Shown here: positions 22,694 to 35,500 of the stretch, in pieces
Position numbering within the stretch: the first letter of the stretch is position 1
Layout of the letters: every line of letters starts with the position of its first letter
DNA from: Utricularia gibba
Taxonomy: Eukaryota > Streptophyta > Magnoliopsida > Lamiales > Lentibulariaceae
NCBI GenBank assembly: GCA_002189035.1
Contig: NEEC01000016.1
Location: 1,883,001-1,947,000, forward strand
DNA: 64,000 nt
Reading direction: 5' to 3'
Position numbers and translations under genes: made by a program
The notes under the pieces: model-generated
Seen by the model: the letters and a program-made list of their open reading frames with translations, nothing else
Told to the model about the DNA's origin: nothing
Database searches by the model: none

Positions 22694-23537
22694 TGATAAG
22701 TGATTTTGTGTCACTTATGTTTATACTTTTTAGAACTCATCTAGATGGGTTTTACACTCTTTTTATCTTACTTTCCCTATGTTTTTAAAAGAATTTTATA
22801 TCTTTCATGCCACTTTGATTTTTTTGGAGGAAAATTGTGTTTTGTAATTTTTTCCAAGATGATTTAGGCATAATTTGAAGGATTTTCGAGTTGACTTTGA
22901 TGGAGGCAAAGATTTGGTATATCCAGATAAAGACTCGGTCAAAGATTCTCAGATAAGATAAGATTCACATCTTATCTTAGAAAATTTAGTCTTATCCTAG
23001 AAGATCTATATCAAATCTTAAAAGATTTGGATAGAAGATTTGATATGATCCCATCAAGAAAGCTCAACAAATCATCACCATTATAAATATCATAGCCCGA
23101 AGGACAACCATGGAGCAATTGAGAGTCGTTAGAGTTAGTTTTAGGGTTTAGAGTCGAGTTCAACATGTTTTGGATTTCTTTCCTTTCGTTTTTCATCAAC
23201 TTTTGTTGTTTAGAGTCGAGCATGCGCGTGTGAGCGTTTGCGGCTAAGGATCTACATGAAGCCTTGCTTGTGCAAGTCTTGCACGTATGACTTTCTTATT
23301 AAGTTTTATAGCATTTAATTTGAAGTTTGATTCTGTTTTTCTCAACGTTTTTTTTAGTAACGTGATCTTTAGTATCATATAATCCTAAGGGAGTGTGGGA
23401 GAATCAAAGGTTGGCCTCAAGCACCTAAGAAGAAAAGTTCAATTGAACATCGTTGATAAGATACATTATGTCTAATCTGTGTGCGAGGTGAGAGATGAAA
23501 GAGTTAGATTTGAGTGTGGGGAAAACATATATTATCA
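22694..23537 (+). mobile_element. Putative LTR or solo LTR (TGATAA...TTATCA)
   Basis: The block opens TGATAAGTGATTTTG and closes ATTATCA, giving TG...CA ends with a 6-bp inverted repeat. It holds two perfect hairpins: ATAAGTGA/TCACTTAT at about 22696-22718 and TAAGATAAGA/TCTTATCTTA at 22954-22979. A TATA-like TATAAATAT lies near 23085. The block is richer in GC than its flanks. The five bases on either side do not match, so a target duplication is not supported and the ends are uncertain. Confidence 0.35.
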
Positions 23538-25078
23538 TAAGAAGTGAAATGACTCTGGTGGCATGATTGATTCCATAATCCCATCAAAACAAGAGATGAC
23601 GCTATAACGGTCACCGAGTAACACTATTTTAGAATAACAATTCTAAAACTTACGCAAACAGGTCAATATTCAAGGTTTGCACACATGTAAGGATGAGTTT
23701 TAAACACGGTAATCTTAGATCCAATGCCACTTTTCTTATTGTTTTCAAAGCCAAAGCTTTTTTTTGCTTTCAATCTTTTTAAGTCTTTAATTGAAAAGAA
23801 AATTCTAATAACAATTTTATGCGAATACGATTTTATTTTATTACTTCGACATTTTTTATGCACTTGCAAAATTACCAGTTAGTAAATTTTCCTTTTTTTC
23901 TCATATTTTTACTACTTTAGAATGTTTTTCTTTCATGTATATTCTTTTTAACCTCAATAAATCTTATCTGTAAATTATAGTAGTAATATACATGCCTTTA
24001 TCTTATTAAAACACATGATATTTTTTAATTATTTATTATTGCATACTTGTTCTTTTTTTATTTATCATTTCTTTTCTTATTTACTCTTCATTTTTCTCTA
24101 TTTCAATGTTAATGTTGAAAACGAAGTAACTCATAATTATATTAAATCTTTTATCTAAATCTTTTAAAGATACAATTTAAATCTTATATAATTCGAGATT
24201 TATTGATCAAATATTCATCTAAACAATTAAACTTTCTATTAAGGTTATAGTTATTTTTATCATATTTAATGTGAAATCACTTTAAAAAATCATAAAACAT
24301 AATTTTTTTTCAAAAAAATCAAATTAATATAAAAAATATTTAAAATATAGAAAAACAGATATAAAATGACTTAATAGAATTATAAAAATCATAATTATAA
24401 ATTACAAAAAATTACTCCTGTGTCAGCTTTCTTCATTCTAAGTGGAAAACTTTTTGTGGTGGTGTGCCAGCCATCATTGGTTTTCATTATTTTCTGAATT
24501 GCCATATTGTCTTCTTTTATAACCTGTTAATTGCATTAATATTACAGGTACTCTCTAAAAATTAGATGAAAATCGTTGAACCTGAAATAATTAATTAGTT
24601 GTATTTAGATAAATACATCATATTAAAAATATAATTGAAAAAAACATTAATATGTGATATAAAAAGAATTATAATTTGTTTATCATAAAATTAATACTAA
24701 AGTTTTGATTAACATGACTGAAAAGATTACCTTGTTTGTAATTCATATGCGTTTGCAAAACGTGTTTATAAAATAAATCTAGTTATTAACATGTGCATAA
24801 ATACATAATATGAGATTAAGCAATTAGAATATAAATAATAATCACTGATTAATTAATATTTTCATGGATAAATGATATTCAGCTACGGCCCAGGGGCTGC
24901 TTTTTTCTTCTTATGAGGAGCAGGAAGACTGTGAACTGTTGTTCAAAGGTATCCATGGCTACAACTCCAAAAAGGGCGCCTCTGTAATCGGAAACCCCCC
25001 ATTCTCTCCCTTCAAGTCCTTAAGCTCTTCGTTTTCTCAAGGCGTTCTTCGCATCCCGAATTCGATTGTGCAGCATAT
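23538..25078. other. AT-rich spacer and ORMDL promoter
   Basis: AT-rich DNA without coding signal runs to about 24890. The last 180 bp are of normal GC and are the likely 5' UTR and core promoter of ORMDL. Confidence 0.4.
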
Positions 25079-25997
25079 ATGGGTAAGCTTTACGTGAAGA
25101 TGGTGCCGCCGCCGGATCTCAACCGGAACACTGAGTGGTTCACGTACCCGGGTGTTTGGACTACCTACATATTGATTCTCTTTTTCGCCTGGCTCGTCGT
25201 TCTCTCCGTCACCAATTGTACCCCTGGCATGGCCTGGACGATCGTCAATCTCTCCCACTTCTTGGTAACCCTGCAACTCTGTTGTCACAATCAATCGCCT
25301 CTATGTGTTCCTTTCCTGTTTTTATTTTCATGGTTTTTGAGTCCCTGCTGTTCCGATTTAACATCTATGTAAACCACAACTTATGCATATTTGGAGATTT
25401 TGACCTAAATCGAGGAACTAACTATATTGAAAGTGGGTGTTCTTTTCCTTTTTTGAGTACTTTGGAATTCCTGAGAAATTCAAATGTTGTTCCTCATACC
25501 AAGTGAGTACTTGGTATCACTTTGTCAAGGGATAAGGCTTCTGTTCCTGCCGCCCTGCCAAATGTAGACATTATGCAGATTGTTTCCCATTCTGCTGTAT
25601 CATCATTACTTTTTACTCTTTGTATGCAGATCACTTACCATTTCTTTCATTGGAAGAAAGGAACCCCATTTGGTGATGATCAGGGCATCTACAACTCTTT
25701 GACGTGGTGGGAGCAGATAGACAACGGCAAGCAGCTAACTCGAAACCGGAAGTTTCTCACAGTCGTACCAGTTGTATTGTAAGCTGCCCCTTGGTATTCT
25801 CCCATTCCCACTCTTTTGACTGCTTGTTGATGCATCCACCATAATCTGGTATTGGTAGGTATCTGATAGCATCGCATACAACTGATTACCAGCACCCCAT
25901 GCTTTTGTTCAACACCCTGGCAGTGCTGGTTTTGGTGATCGCTAAGTTCCCGAACATGCACAGGGTCCGTATCTTCGGCATCAACGGAGACCAGTGA
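25079..25997 (+). CDS. ORM: ORMDL family protein (3 exons, 157 aa)
   Basis: ORM/ORMDL proteins are small ER membrane proteins that bind and restrain serine palmitoyltransferase, the first enzyme of sphingolipid synthesis, in response to ceramide. Exons are 25079-25264, 25630-25778 and 25859-25997. Splices join in phase and give exactly 157 aa, the usual plant length. Diagnostic blocks are LNRNTEWFTYPGVWTTY (residues 14-30), DQGIYNSLTWWEQIDNGKQL (exon 2), RNRKFLTVVPVVLYLIASHT and the C-terminus FPNMHRVRIFGINGDQ. Hydrophobic segments near residues 30-45, 48-65, 108-118 and 129-142 fit the four-helix ORMDL fold. The N-terminus MGKLYVKMVPPPDLN is a few residues longer than the Arabidopsis form I remember. 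The nearest neighbour gene, DmX-like, begins 560 bp downstream on the same strand. Confidence 0.97.
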
Positions 25998-26090
25998 GTG
26001 TGTGGTGTTGCTGACAAAGAAGGTGACTCTCCCCGCCCCACTCCATGCGTCAGGGCTTCTATCTGCACAGAAGAAATGATAAAATACATT

Positions 26091-26339
26091 TGGATATTAC
26101 ATACAGCACGTTACCTCTCCTACGATTAGTGTCAATAGTTACTTAATTTTTAATCAGTGATTCGGATTTCATTAGCCGCTAATTGTGAAGTTGGTATCCC
26201 CCAAGAGGCGGGTAGATGGATATTAAATACAGCATGTTACCACTCCTACGATTAGTGTTAACAGTTAATTTTTAATCAGTGATTAGGATTTCATTAGCCG
26301 CTAATTGTGAAGTTGATATCCCACAAGAGGCGCTTAGAT
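26091..26339. repeat. Tandem duplication, two copies of about 126 bp
   Basis: Copy 1 is 26091-26216 and copy 2 is 26217-26339. Both run TGGATATTA...TACAGCA(C/T)GTTACC, CTCCTACGATTAGTGT, TTTTTAATCAGTGATT, GGATTTCATTAGCCGCTAAT, then CAAGAGGCG and TAGAT. They differ by a handful of changes. The duplication lies about 95 bp after the ORMDL stop, so it may be in its 3' UTR or in the DmX-like promoter. Confidence 0.85.
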
Positions 26340-26556
26340 CAATTATATCGACTGAATATTCTAGAAGGAAAATGTGTAATTAATATTATTATTTAACTGC
26401 TTCGGGTGTACAATTTAAAATACGCAGAGTTATTTGCTTTGGGTGGGCGGAGGCTTCTGACGGCGCGAATTGGTTCCGATTTGTTATGTGAAGAAGGGAA
26501 CCGCCTATGGCACTCTATGTTGTGAAATCGGTTATCTGATTCACTCTTATAGGACG

Positions 26557-29500
26557 ATGGTGGTGCTTGGCCCCTCCTCGTCTTCACCGGCGTCGCGGCA
26601 GGACGTAACAGCCGATCTTCCGCTTCAATTGATCAAGTCCCAGATAATTGCTCCCGCGCCATCACGGTCGCCATGCGGATTGGAGCCTATCGCCGATTTT
26701 TTGCTGGAATTCGCTGGATACTCGTGGATCGCTTACGGTGCATCGTCTCTTGTAGTTATCTCCCACTTTCCGAACCCTTCGAAAGAGGCTGAAACAAAGA
26801 TAGGCCCGATATTTCGTCAAGCTATTGGTTTTGATGGGGATCCTGACGTTGGCGTGTCATCTGTCTCGTGGTCGCCTGCCGCGCCTTCGGTTGGTGAGCT
26901 TGCGGTGGCATCCGGGGGTTCCATTTTTTTGTTGAGTTGTACGCTAGACGAAGCTTCCAGCGGTATGTTAATTGCTTTTTTGAAGCTCTCTCTCTTTTTT
27001 GTTATGCAATTGTGTGATGTTGGGTGGAAGGCCAACTTCTTGCAATCGCGTTTCAGGGAAATTATTTTTGGGAAAAAAAGGGCAATTAAATGTGTTCTCA
27101 ACGGCGATCCCAGTGGATCATGGCCGCATACATTAACGGAAAGTGTGAGAGGGAAAAAAATAAAATAAAGGGAACAGTTTTTGTTCACATCAATATTTAA
27201 TTTTTAGCTTGTGACTGCACTAGTTGGGTATCCTGGTTGATCAACAAGTCGAAATGCTGTAAGTTCAAATTTAGGAAGTTGGGATCCTGAAATGGGATAT
27301 TGCACGCTCTGTCTTGGCCATTTTTACTGTAGTTTTCGCTTGAGCTTACTTCTGGTCTCCATTGGTCAAGATCCTGATATGATATTAACTGCTATTTTTT
27401 TATGGTTAAACCTCAGTCTTCCTCCCGACATTTCACAAGCGTATTTGAAATTTAAGTGCACTCCTGTGGACTCAGAAAATCTAGTACGATAGTAATGATG
27501 TCTATTTACAGATAACACACTTCTGGCCCCCCTATTTCTTTTTTTGAGAAGCATTTCAGGCATAATCATCTTTTTACTTACGAATAACATACCATTACCC
27601 TATGAAGACATGCCTGTAGTCACTCTCGCTCACTCTATACTGTAAAGAATACTTGTCTTATTCGTTCTGTCATATGTGAACAATTATTTTATTTACTGAG
27701 ATTCAGGTTCTTTTTATTGGGCCCAGATTGCCATGTTTGTGCAATCCACAAAGGTTGAGGCGCTCAAATGGACTGGTTCAGCGGATGGCATTATTTCAGT
27801 AGGTGATGAAGTGGTGTTGTGGAGGAGAGGGGAACCCTGGGGAAAGGTCTGGTCTTTCAAACCAGATGTGCCTCAAGCTCTTGTATCCTCTTGTTGGTCT
27901 GCCAATGAGCTTTTAGCAACTGCCCCATTGAAGAATGAATTGCCTCCTTGCTATAAGGGAAGAGATTGTGCCCTAATTTTTCAAGGAAGTACTGCCCCTG
28001 AATATCCACTAGCAGAGTTACAGCATCCAATGCCTGTTACAATGATCCAATTTAGGCCATCTAGCGGAAGACTTTCATTTAAACATGAAAGCCATGCACC
28101 GAGACCAATCTTGTTAACATGCTGTGTTGATGGAGCTGCAAGGCTATGGGGGGAAATTGATGATGGAAATCGAAAAGCTGAAAAAGATCATGCTGATTAT
28201 AAATCAAAAAAATTATCATTTTGTGTTATTGCTCAATTTGAGGTGAACCAAGCCTTGAATGGTTTTTTGGGGTCTAATGTATTTATAAGTTGGGCAACAG
28301 ATGTTGAAGGAGTGGTGCGCGATGTGGGGAAAGATTGCGTATGCTCATTCTTATACCATTCTTCTCAAGATACTGCTGGGATGTGTGAGTGGGTGCTTGC
28401 TCTGAGTCCTACAGGAGCAGTTACACTATGGGCTATTCACTCCCTTGATGATTCTGCTCCATCTAGAATTCCAAGGGTTACATTATGGAAGAGACTAAGT
28501 TGTGACAGTTTTCAAAAGGAGGCAAGCTCTTTTTTTCTTATCAAGGCTATGATAATGAGGAATCGAGTTTCAGGGCCACCACTTTCTTGTGATCTTGTGC
28601 AATTCTCGTCATGTCATATGTTTGCATGGTCGCACTTTTATTCTCAAGCTTCAAGTAGTTTAGATCAGAACCCTACCAATGAATATCCTTCAGAAAGTAC
28701 GTTATCACCAAGTGCTTTAGGAGTATTAGATGTTATGGGCCACACTGGGAAAATTCTTCAAGTAGCAATTCATCCTTTTATAAATGTTGACCTTGCTGCT
28801 TCCCTAGATGACAACGGGACTATTATTTTGTGGTCTTTTTCAAGGTTTTTTAGTAGTTGTGTAGGATTGCCTGCATTGACACCCTTTTGGAAACCCTGTG
28901 GAAAAACTTTTAGTGATCATTCTCTCAAGTACAAGTGTTTGAATTGGGCTCCTGTAGTGCTTGACAAAGAGCGATTTCTTCTTATTGGGCATGAAACAGG
29001 TGTTGACTGCCTCTTATTTGAGTCTGTGATAGATGAAGATGGAAAGTTTGACGTTCATAATTTGTTTTCTATTCCATGTAGAATTGAAGGTCATGGGAAA
29101 GGGCTATCTAAGTTATGCTGTATTCCGCTGCCTGGGACCTGCCATGGAAATTTCTTTTCAAATAAATTTTTACTTGTTGCCATATGGATGGATGAATTTC
29201 TAGCTTTATCATGGGAAGTCACTATTCACCGTTTTGGATTGGAAGGCAGTAGTTGCAGTGGACACATGAAAGAATACGTTTGCAAATTTCCTGGGAAGAC
29301 GTACTCCATTGCAGTCCATCCATGCTCTTCAAGCTTCCCTGTTCCTCACAACCATGACAAGATTATGAGTTGTGATGTGGTGTGCCCTAGTGATTTAATC
29401 TTTTCAGAAGATCAAAGGCTGAATTTCTCTGAGAAGCAGGACAGTCGCTGCCATCCTTATCATATGACAACTGGGTGTATTGGTGGAAAAATAAAGCTAT

Positions 29501-32500
29501 GGAGAAGCATTCCAACTCCATCAGTGAGCTCAAATACAAATTGGCTTCTAGTTGGCATGCTTTCATCTGACCATGGTCCTATAGTGGGTATATCGCCTAG
29601 CCCCTTTTGTGAAAAGATAGCTTCTGTATCTGTAAGAAGCCATTCCACTTCTTCTACGAGTGTCTGTATATGGGACTGCATACCTGTCCAGAGCGTAGGA
29701 GGTTTCATGCAAGAGGAGAAACTGTGCTTCGATGGGGAAGCTGTTTCAACTAAGTGGTTGAAGTTAGGCAATGGCCAATTACTTCTTGGGATTTGTATGC
29801 GAAATGAGTTTCATGTCTACATTTCTCGAAGGCTTCGTGGTCTAGGGGTGTTGAAATCTGAAAAGCCTCCTAATGAACATTCTTGGGTTTGCATTTCTGT
29901 TAATAATGCACTACCTCCCATTTCTGATTTTCTTTGGGGTCCTAAGGGCTCGCTCATTACTCTACATGCTGGATTTTTAAGTGTTTTCAGTCACTTCATG
30001 TTATCAGCTGACAGTGACGTCTTCAACAAGCAAATGCTTGCTCCTGTGTTTGTCAATTATAGAAAATTACCAATGTACGTGATAGAAGGCCAATGCCAAT
30101 CAACCCCCTCTTTGAAGTCAAATTCTAAGGGTGATCTGAAGTCAGTTATCAATGCTGAAGGTTTAGCATGGAGCTCTAATGTAGTTACCAGGATTAGTTT
30201 TTGGAGCTTGTCACAGATTTCTGAAAAGGTTGCTGGGTGTCTGCCTCTTTTCCACCCAGTGCCGCTCCTGCTCAATATGTGTTCAGGTAAAGTATTCTAC
30301 TCCTCGGACTTTGAAGTAATGGCATGTTGATAGTCAACAATACATTGAAATGTTCAGTAATCTAGGAAGATTGTACACTCGATCCTAGAGTGGACAAATT
30401 CAAGACATTTCTTAGGCCATAGCCACCCTCACTTTCAGAGAAAGAGCATAGCCTTTTTATTAGCGTTTTTTCTGTGTTGTTTCCATGTTAAACTTGGCTT
30501 TTATTATTTTCTGCTCTTAGTTATAATGCGAAAAGCGAGAAAATGATCCTAGGTTGTGGTGTGCAGGTAACTGGAAACGTTCATTGATAGCTTTGCGGCA
30601 TCTTGTGGAGAAACTTTTCCATTCTGATAAAAATAAGAGAGGACATTCTTCTACTAATATCCTTACTCCAGTTTCCTTGCAAAATTATCTTGAAGGGATA
30701 GTCTCGGTTGATTCAAGTCATAAAATGCATCTATCAAGTAGTGAACTTGCTTTGTCATTATTCACCCTGTTGTAGGGGCTGAAGTCCCTGGTGCTCCCCA
30801 TGCTTCGTCTTTGTCAAGGTCCGAGTTTGATGATTTCCGAGCGGCTTTTGACCGTCTTTATGACAATAATCACATTGACGAGGTGGATAAAATTGAAGCC
30901 GTTGCCATAATTAGTATTTTGGAAGAGGTTTCTAATCCCCATTCCTCTTCTGCTTATGGAAGTCTTGATGAGTTTGGTAAAAGGTAGTTTTAGTTGCGTA
31001 CTTTTGCTAATTATTCTGATGTATTGGCAGTATCTTAATGCCATACATTGTCTCATGTTTCTTCTGAGATACCGTAATTAATTTTTCACTGCAATATCTT
31101 CTTCTTTTGAAGATTTTGGATTGCCGTGAGGTTTCAGAAACTGTGCCTTGTCCACAAAACCAACCAGTTGTCGCAGTCCAAAAAATTAGCCATTTCTTCT
31201 TTCCTGATTTGCTGGGCCTTCCATTCAGATTGTCATGAAGTTTTGTTTAATTCTTTACTACCTAAGGAGCCATCCTGGGAAGAAATGCGCAACTTTGGTG
31301 TTGGGTTCTGGTGCACGAATGTAGCAGAGTTACGGGTTAAGGTATTGCACTAGTTGCCTAACTCTTCTTACCAATTATTTGCCATGATTTGGAAGTTTAT
31401 CTTTATCGAAAGAATATGCTCATCCATTTAACTACCAACGCGCACATCATCAAAAAAGATATGTTAAAGTTGTGATTCTGAATGATCTAAACAATTAACT
31501 TGGAAAATGGAATTTGCATGATAAATGAATAATTTCTTATATGGATTTAAGTTTTACATATGAACTAAAAGTGAAGTTTGTCTGTTTAATCCACAACATA
31601 AATGCCAGATGTGAGTGGTTTTGTGTTTTCAGAACAGTATTGGATGTTATTCACACTACAATTATGGAACAGACTTTTGATCTCTAGTTTACTTTCCACT
31701 TTTCCCAGTTCGTTCATGGAATATATCTCTACTCATTGGGTGACTGTTTCTTATTCGGATCAGTTATTTCTTCAACAATGTATTTACTGCAGATAGAGGG
31801 ATTGGCTAGGCAAAAGTATATTAAAAGGAAAGATCCTAAAGACTGTGCTCTCCTTTACATCGCGTTGAACAGGGTTCAAGTTCTGGCTGGGCTGTTCAGG
31901 ATAAGCAAAGATGACAAGGATAAAGTATTGGCAGGTTTTCTTTCCAGAAACTTTCAGGTATACCAAGTCATTTATGAGTTATCTTCCATATTCATCCAAA
32001 GTATGTAAGAGCTGCACAAATTCAATTTTCACTATTTCACTGATATAATTATTTTTTCTATTGTCACTTGTTATAAAACCGTGCTTAGTAACTAAGTTTT
32101 TTATTTCACTTTAGAATTTGGCGCTCTTTTCTAGTTTCCATATACTGGTTGATCATCATCTGAACTACAAAAAGGCACTGTTTTTTTTTTTTCAATTTTG
32201 TTGCTCTGAAGAATCTATTTGTATCAACAGGATGAAAAAAATAGGGCAGCAGCCCTTAAAAATGCGTATGTACTCATGGGAAAACATCAACTGGAGCTTG
32301 CAGTAGCATTCTTTTTACTTGGAGGGGATACTTCTTCAGCAGTAATGGTTTGTGCAAAGAATCTTGAAGATGAGCAACTTGCCCTTGTGATTTGTCGACT
32401 TGTTGAGGGATATGGTGGATCTTTGGAATGCAATCTAATTTCTAAGTTTCTCCTCCCTTCTGCATTGTCAAAAGGTGACTTATGGATGGCAAGTCTTCTG

Positions 32501-35500
32501 GAGGTAAGCAGTTATAAACTGTTTTGGACTGAGGATCATTGTATGCCCCTCTTGTTTTTTTTTCTGAAGTTTTTGTAACGTTATGGATAATTCAATTTGG
32601 AATTTTCTGCAGTGGGTTTTGGGTAACTACTTCCAATCCATATTAAGAGTGCTTGGTGTTGAAATGACTTCTGAAGTTAATGTTTTGGAGCGGTCATTCT
32701 TTCCGTCTTTTCTGGATCCAGTCATCGGACAGTACTGCTTAATGCTGGCTCTGAAGCCATGCGTGAAGAATGCCATTGGAGAATTCAAAGCCACTATTTT
32801 CTGTAGGCTTATGACTTCATTGAATGCTTCATCGCTGGCTAAATGTGGTTTACCAGTATGTTTTGTATTTTCATTTACTGATTTGATAGTTTTTTCTTCT
32901 CCATTCTGAAGATTATCTGGTGAAAATTTGTGAGAAATGGCCAAACGGCATGTGAATGGACATGTTTAAATAAAATTGTTCCTGCTTATACCCCCAATTA
33001 TACTTTCAGTAATTGAATTGTAGGTGGTGTGGAAGTGTATTTGCCTTTTTGCATTTGCTCTGAACACTATTGGCACCATCTGGTTTTAGATACAATATGG
33101 TTTAATGATATTTGAGCCATTGCATCTAATGCCTTAACGGTTATCAGGAAACATGGTTCATGTTAGCGTGCCTGTGTTCATTTACTTCTTATGATATATG
33201 CTGACTTGGTTTTTAAGAAGTAATGTGTACTTTTTCCCAGCTTGAGGCATTGGAGTGCCTTATGCACTCATTTAGCCTTGGAATTTCTGCAAATGAAGTA
33301 ATGGTGACAAAAAGTTTGGAAAATTGCTATCTGGTGGAAGCAGCTGATGCTGTTACAGGAAACGGTTCAGAAAATTGGATATCCATGGAGCTGTGTTCAG
33401 ATATTATATTTAACAGGAAACTATCCCTTTCCATTCAGTATATTACCCACTTGCTGAGAATGCATCCTAGCTTCGCAGGTGCCAATTTCTCTATTTTAGA
33501 AGGTTTTAGAGACCTTGATTTTTGCAGTCAGCAATATGAGAAATCACTTCAAGAATTTCAAGTAAAATTTACAGCAGAGGTCAAATATGTCCAGAAAAAA
33601 TTTGGTTTGCTTCCTTACCGCGTTAAAGAAATGGTAATCAATGAGATGGTGGAAGCTTACTTCATTTTTCTCCTTTTATGTCACGTTATTTCCAATTTCG
33701 TGTGCAGGTAATCTTGCATTCATACCAGAATGGTCTAGAATTTATTGGACACTACATTTTGCGGGAGTTGTTAGCAAATGGCACTTCCAAAGAAAACAGC
33801 AATGGGCATGCTAATTTGTTTTTGTGTCCCACCAACCTCCTACATAAAGCCACTGAAGAATTCTCTTCTTTACTGGCTGCATATGTTTCAGTATCTTGTA
33901 TGAGCAACTCTAGATCGAGATATGTAGCTATTGATTGCATAGCCAATGAAGGAACGCCGTCCTGGGTAGCTGCTTGGGCCTTTTCCAATCAGGGAATAGC
34001 TGGTGCTCTTTCGTATATGAAAGCCATGATGCAGTTGTTTTTCCATTCCTACCCAAAAGAGACGTCTAAGTTTTTCAGTGGACTCGATCTCTGTCTGAGC
34101 CAGATGCTTTTTGTTTCAGCATGGCATCTGAAGAATTTTAAAGCTCTTCTACTAATAATTAGTCCTATTCTGGTGGCATTTATGCAACGAAGTCTGGATG
34201 AGATCCAGATGAAGGATCTGCTTGATATTCATTCACAAGTTATTGCATTACTCACTCAAAATTCGCTGGATGGTGGATTAGGAATTCAAGTTCCTTTCAA
34301 TAGCCAACAGCAGGAACAAAGTGCAGTTGCTCCGAATGGTGTGATATGGCCCGTGACTCACTCCTCTTTTTGGGCACATATGTCAGATCTTTTGACAAAC
34401 CATATTGGTAGATTTTCTGGAGAAAATGATAATAGTAGGTCTTCTTCATTTCTTCCTTCATCAGAGAATGACAACAATGAAATGCAGGCACTCTTGGGCT
34501 CGGTATCAAAATGTTTTTTTGATTTTATAAAGATGAACTGTGCCAATATTTCCTTGTATTGCTCGAAGCTCTTTTCAGTATACCTCCTTCATGCAGTAAA
34601 TACTTCCGATAGAACTATCCTGTACCTTTTGCAAGATTTCCTGAGTCACCCTGATGCTGCGGCAAATCATAAGATAGGCAAATCTATAATGTGGGACCGT
34701 GCTGACAAACTTTTCAGTTGTCAGCTCCTATGGAATATTTTTTCTGATCCAAAAATGATTCACAGAGCTGTTCTGCAGGAATATCGCATTTGGCTACCCT
34801 TATTAAAACTGAAATTATCTACTCAATGGAATGATTTTTATTTAAACATCAGCAAACAGTTTGAATCTGATCGGAATTGGGATGAACAAGATAAGCCACG
34901 CAGTCCTGGTTATGCTGGGGGATCGCCAGTAGCATGTTTAACGCCTGATGATCATCCATTCAAAAATTCCAGTTGCAATGACTCATTTGATGTAAAGAAG
35001 GTTTTGCCTTTCCAAAGCCCTAATGAAATACATAGGAGAAATGGAGAACTCATAGAGGTAGTACTTTAATTTGTATTATTATGACTATTTCTTGCTCATG
35101 TTGATTTTCGTATTTTGATTAGGCTTTGTGCATCAACTCAATTGATCAACATCAAGCGGTTTTTTCAAGCAATAGAAAGGTCAGAGTAACTTTTCATTCT
35201 AGATCTTTTTAAGGGCTCTATGCATGATTTTCTTATTTACTGAACTGATATTAATTCTTGCTACTGGATCACTTCCATTTATAAGAATCCTTTGGAGCAC
35301 TGGGTTCTTTCATGTTAGGCCTAATGTCTCGTCTTCACATTTCAAACACCTAAAATGCGTTTCTGCCACCAGTTTATCTAGCTTTTTTTTTTCTTTTGAT
35401 CTTGCTAAAAGTTTTTTGATTTTCAGGGTATAGTATTTTTCAACTGGGATGATGGAATCGTCCATGCAGATAAATCTCAGTATGTCTGGGGGAGGCAGAG

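Noticed and set aside
22694..23537. Target-site duplication around the LTR-like block
   Set aside because: The flanking bases (GTAAA and TAAGA) differ, so no duplication is claimed.
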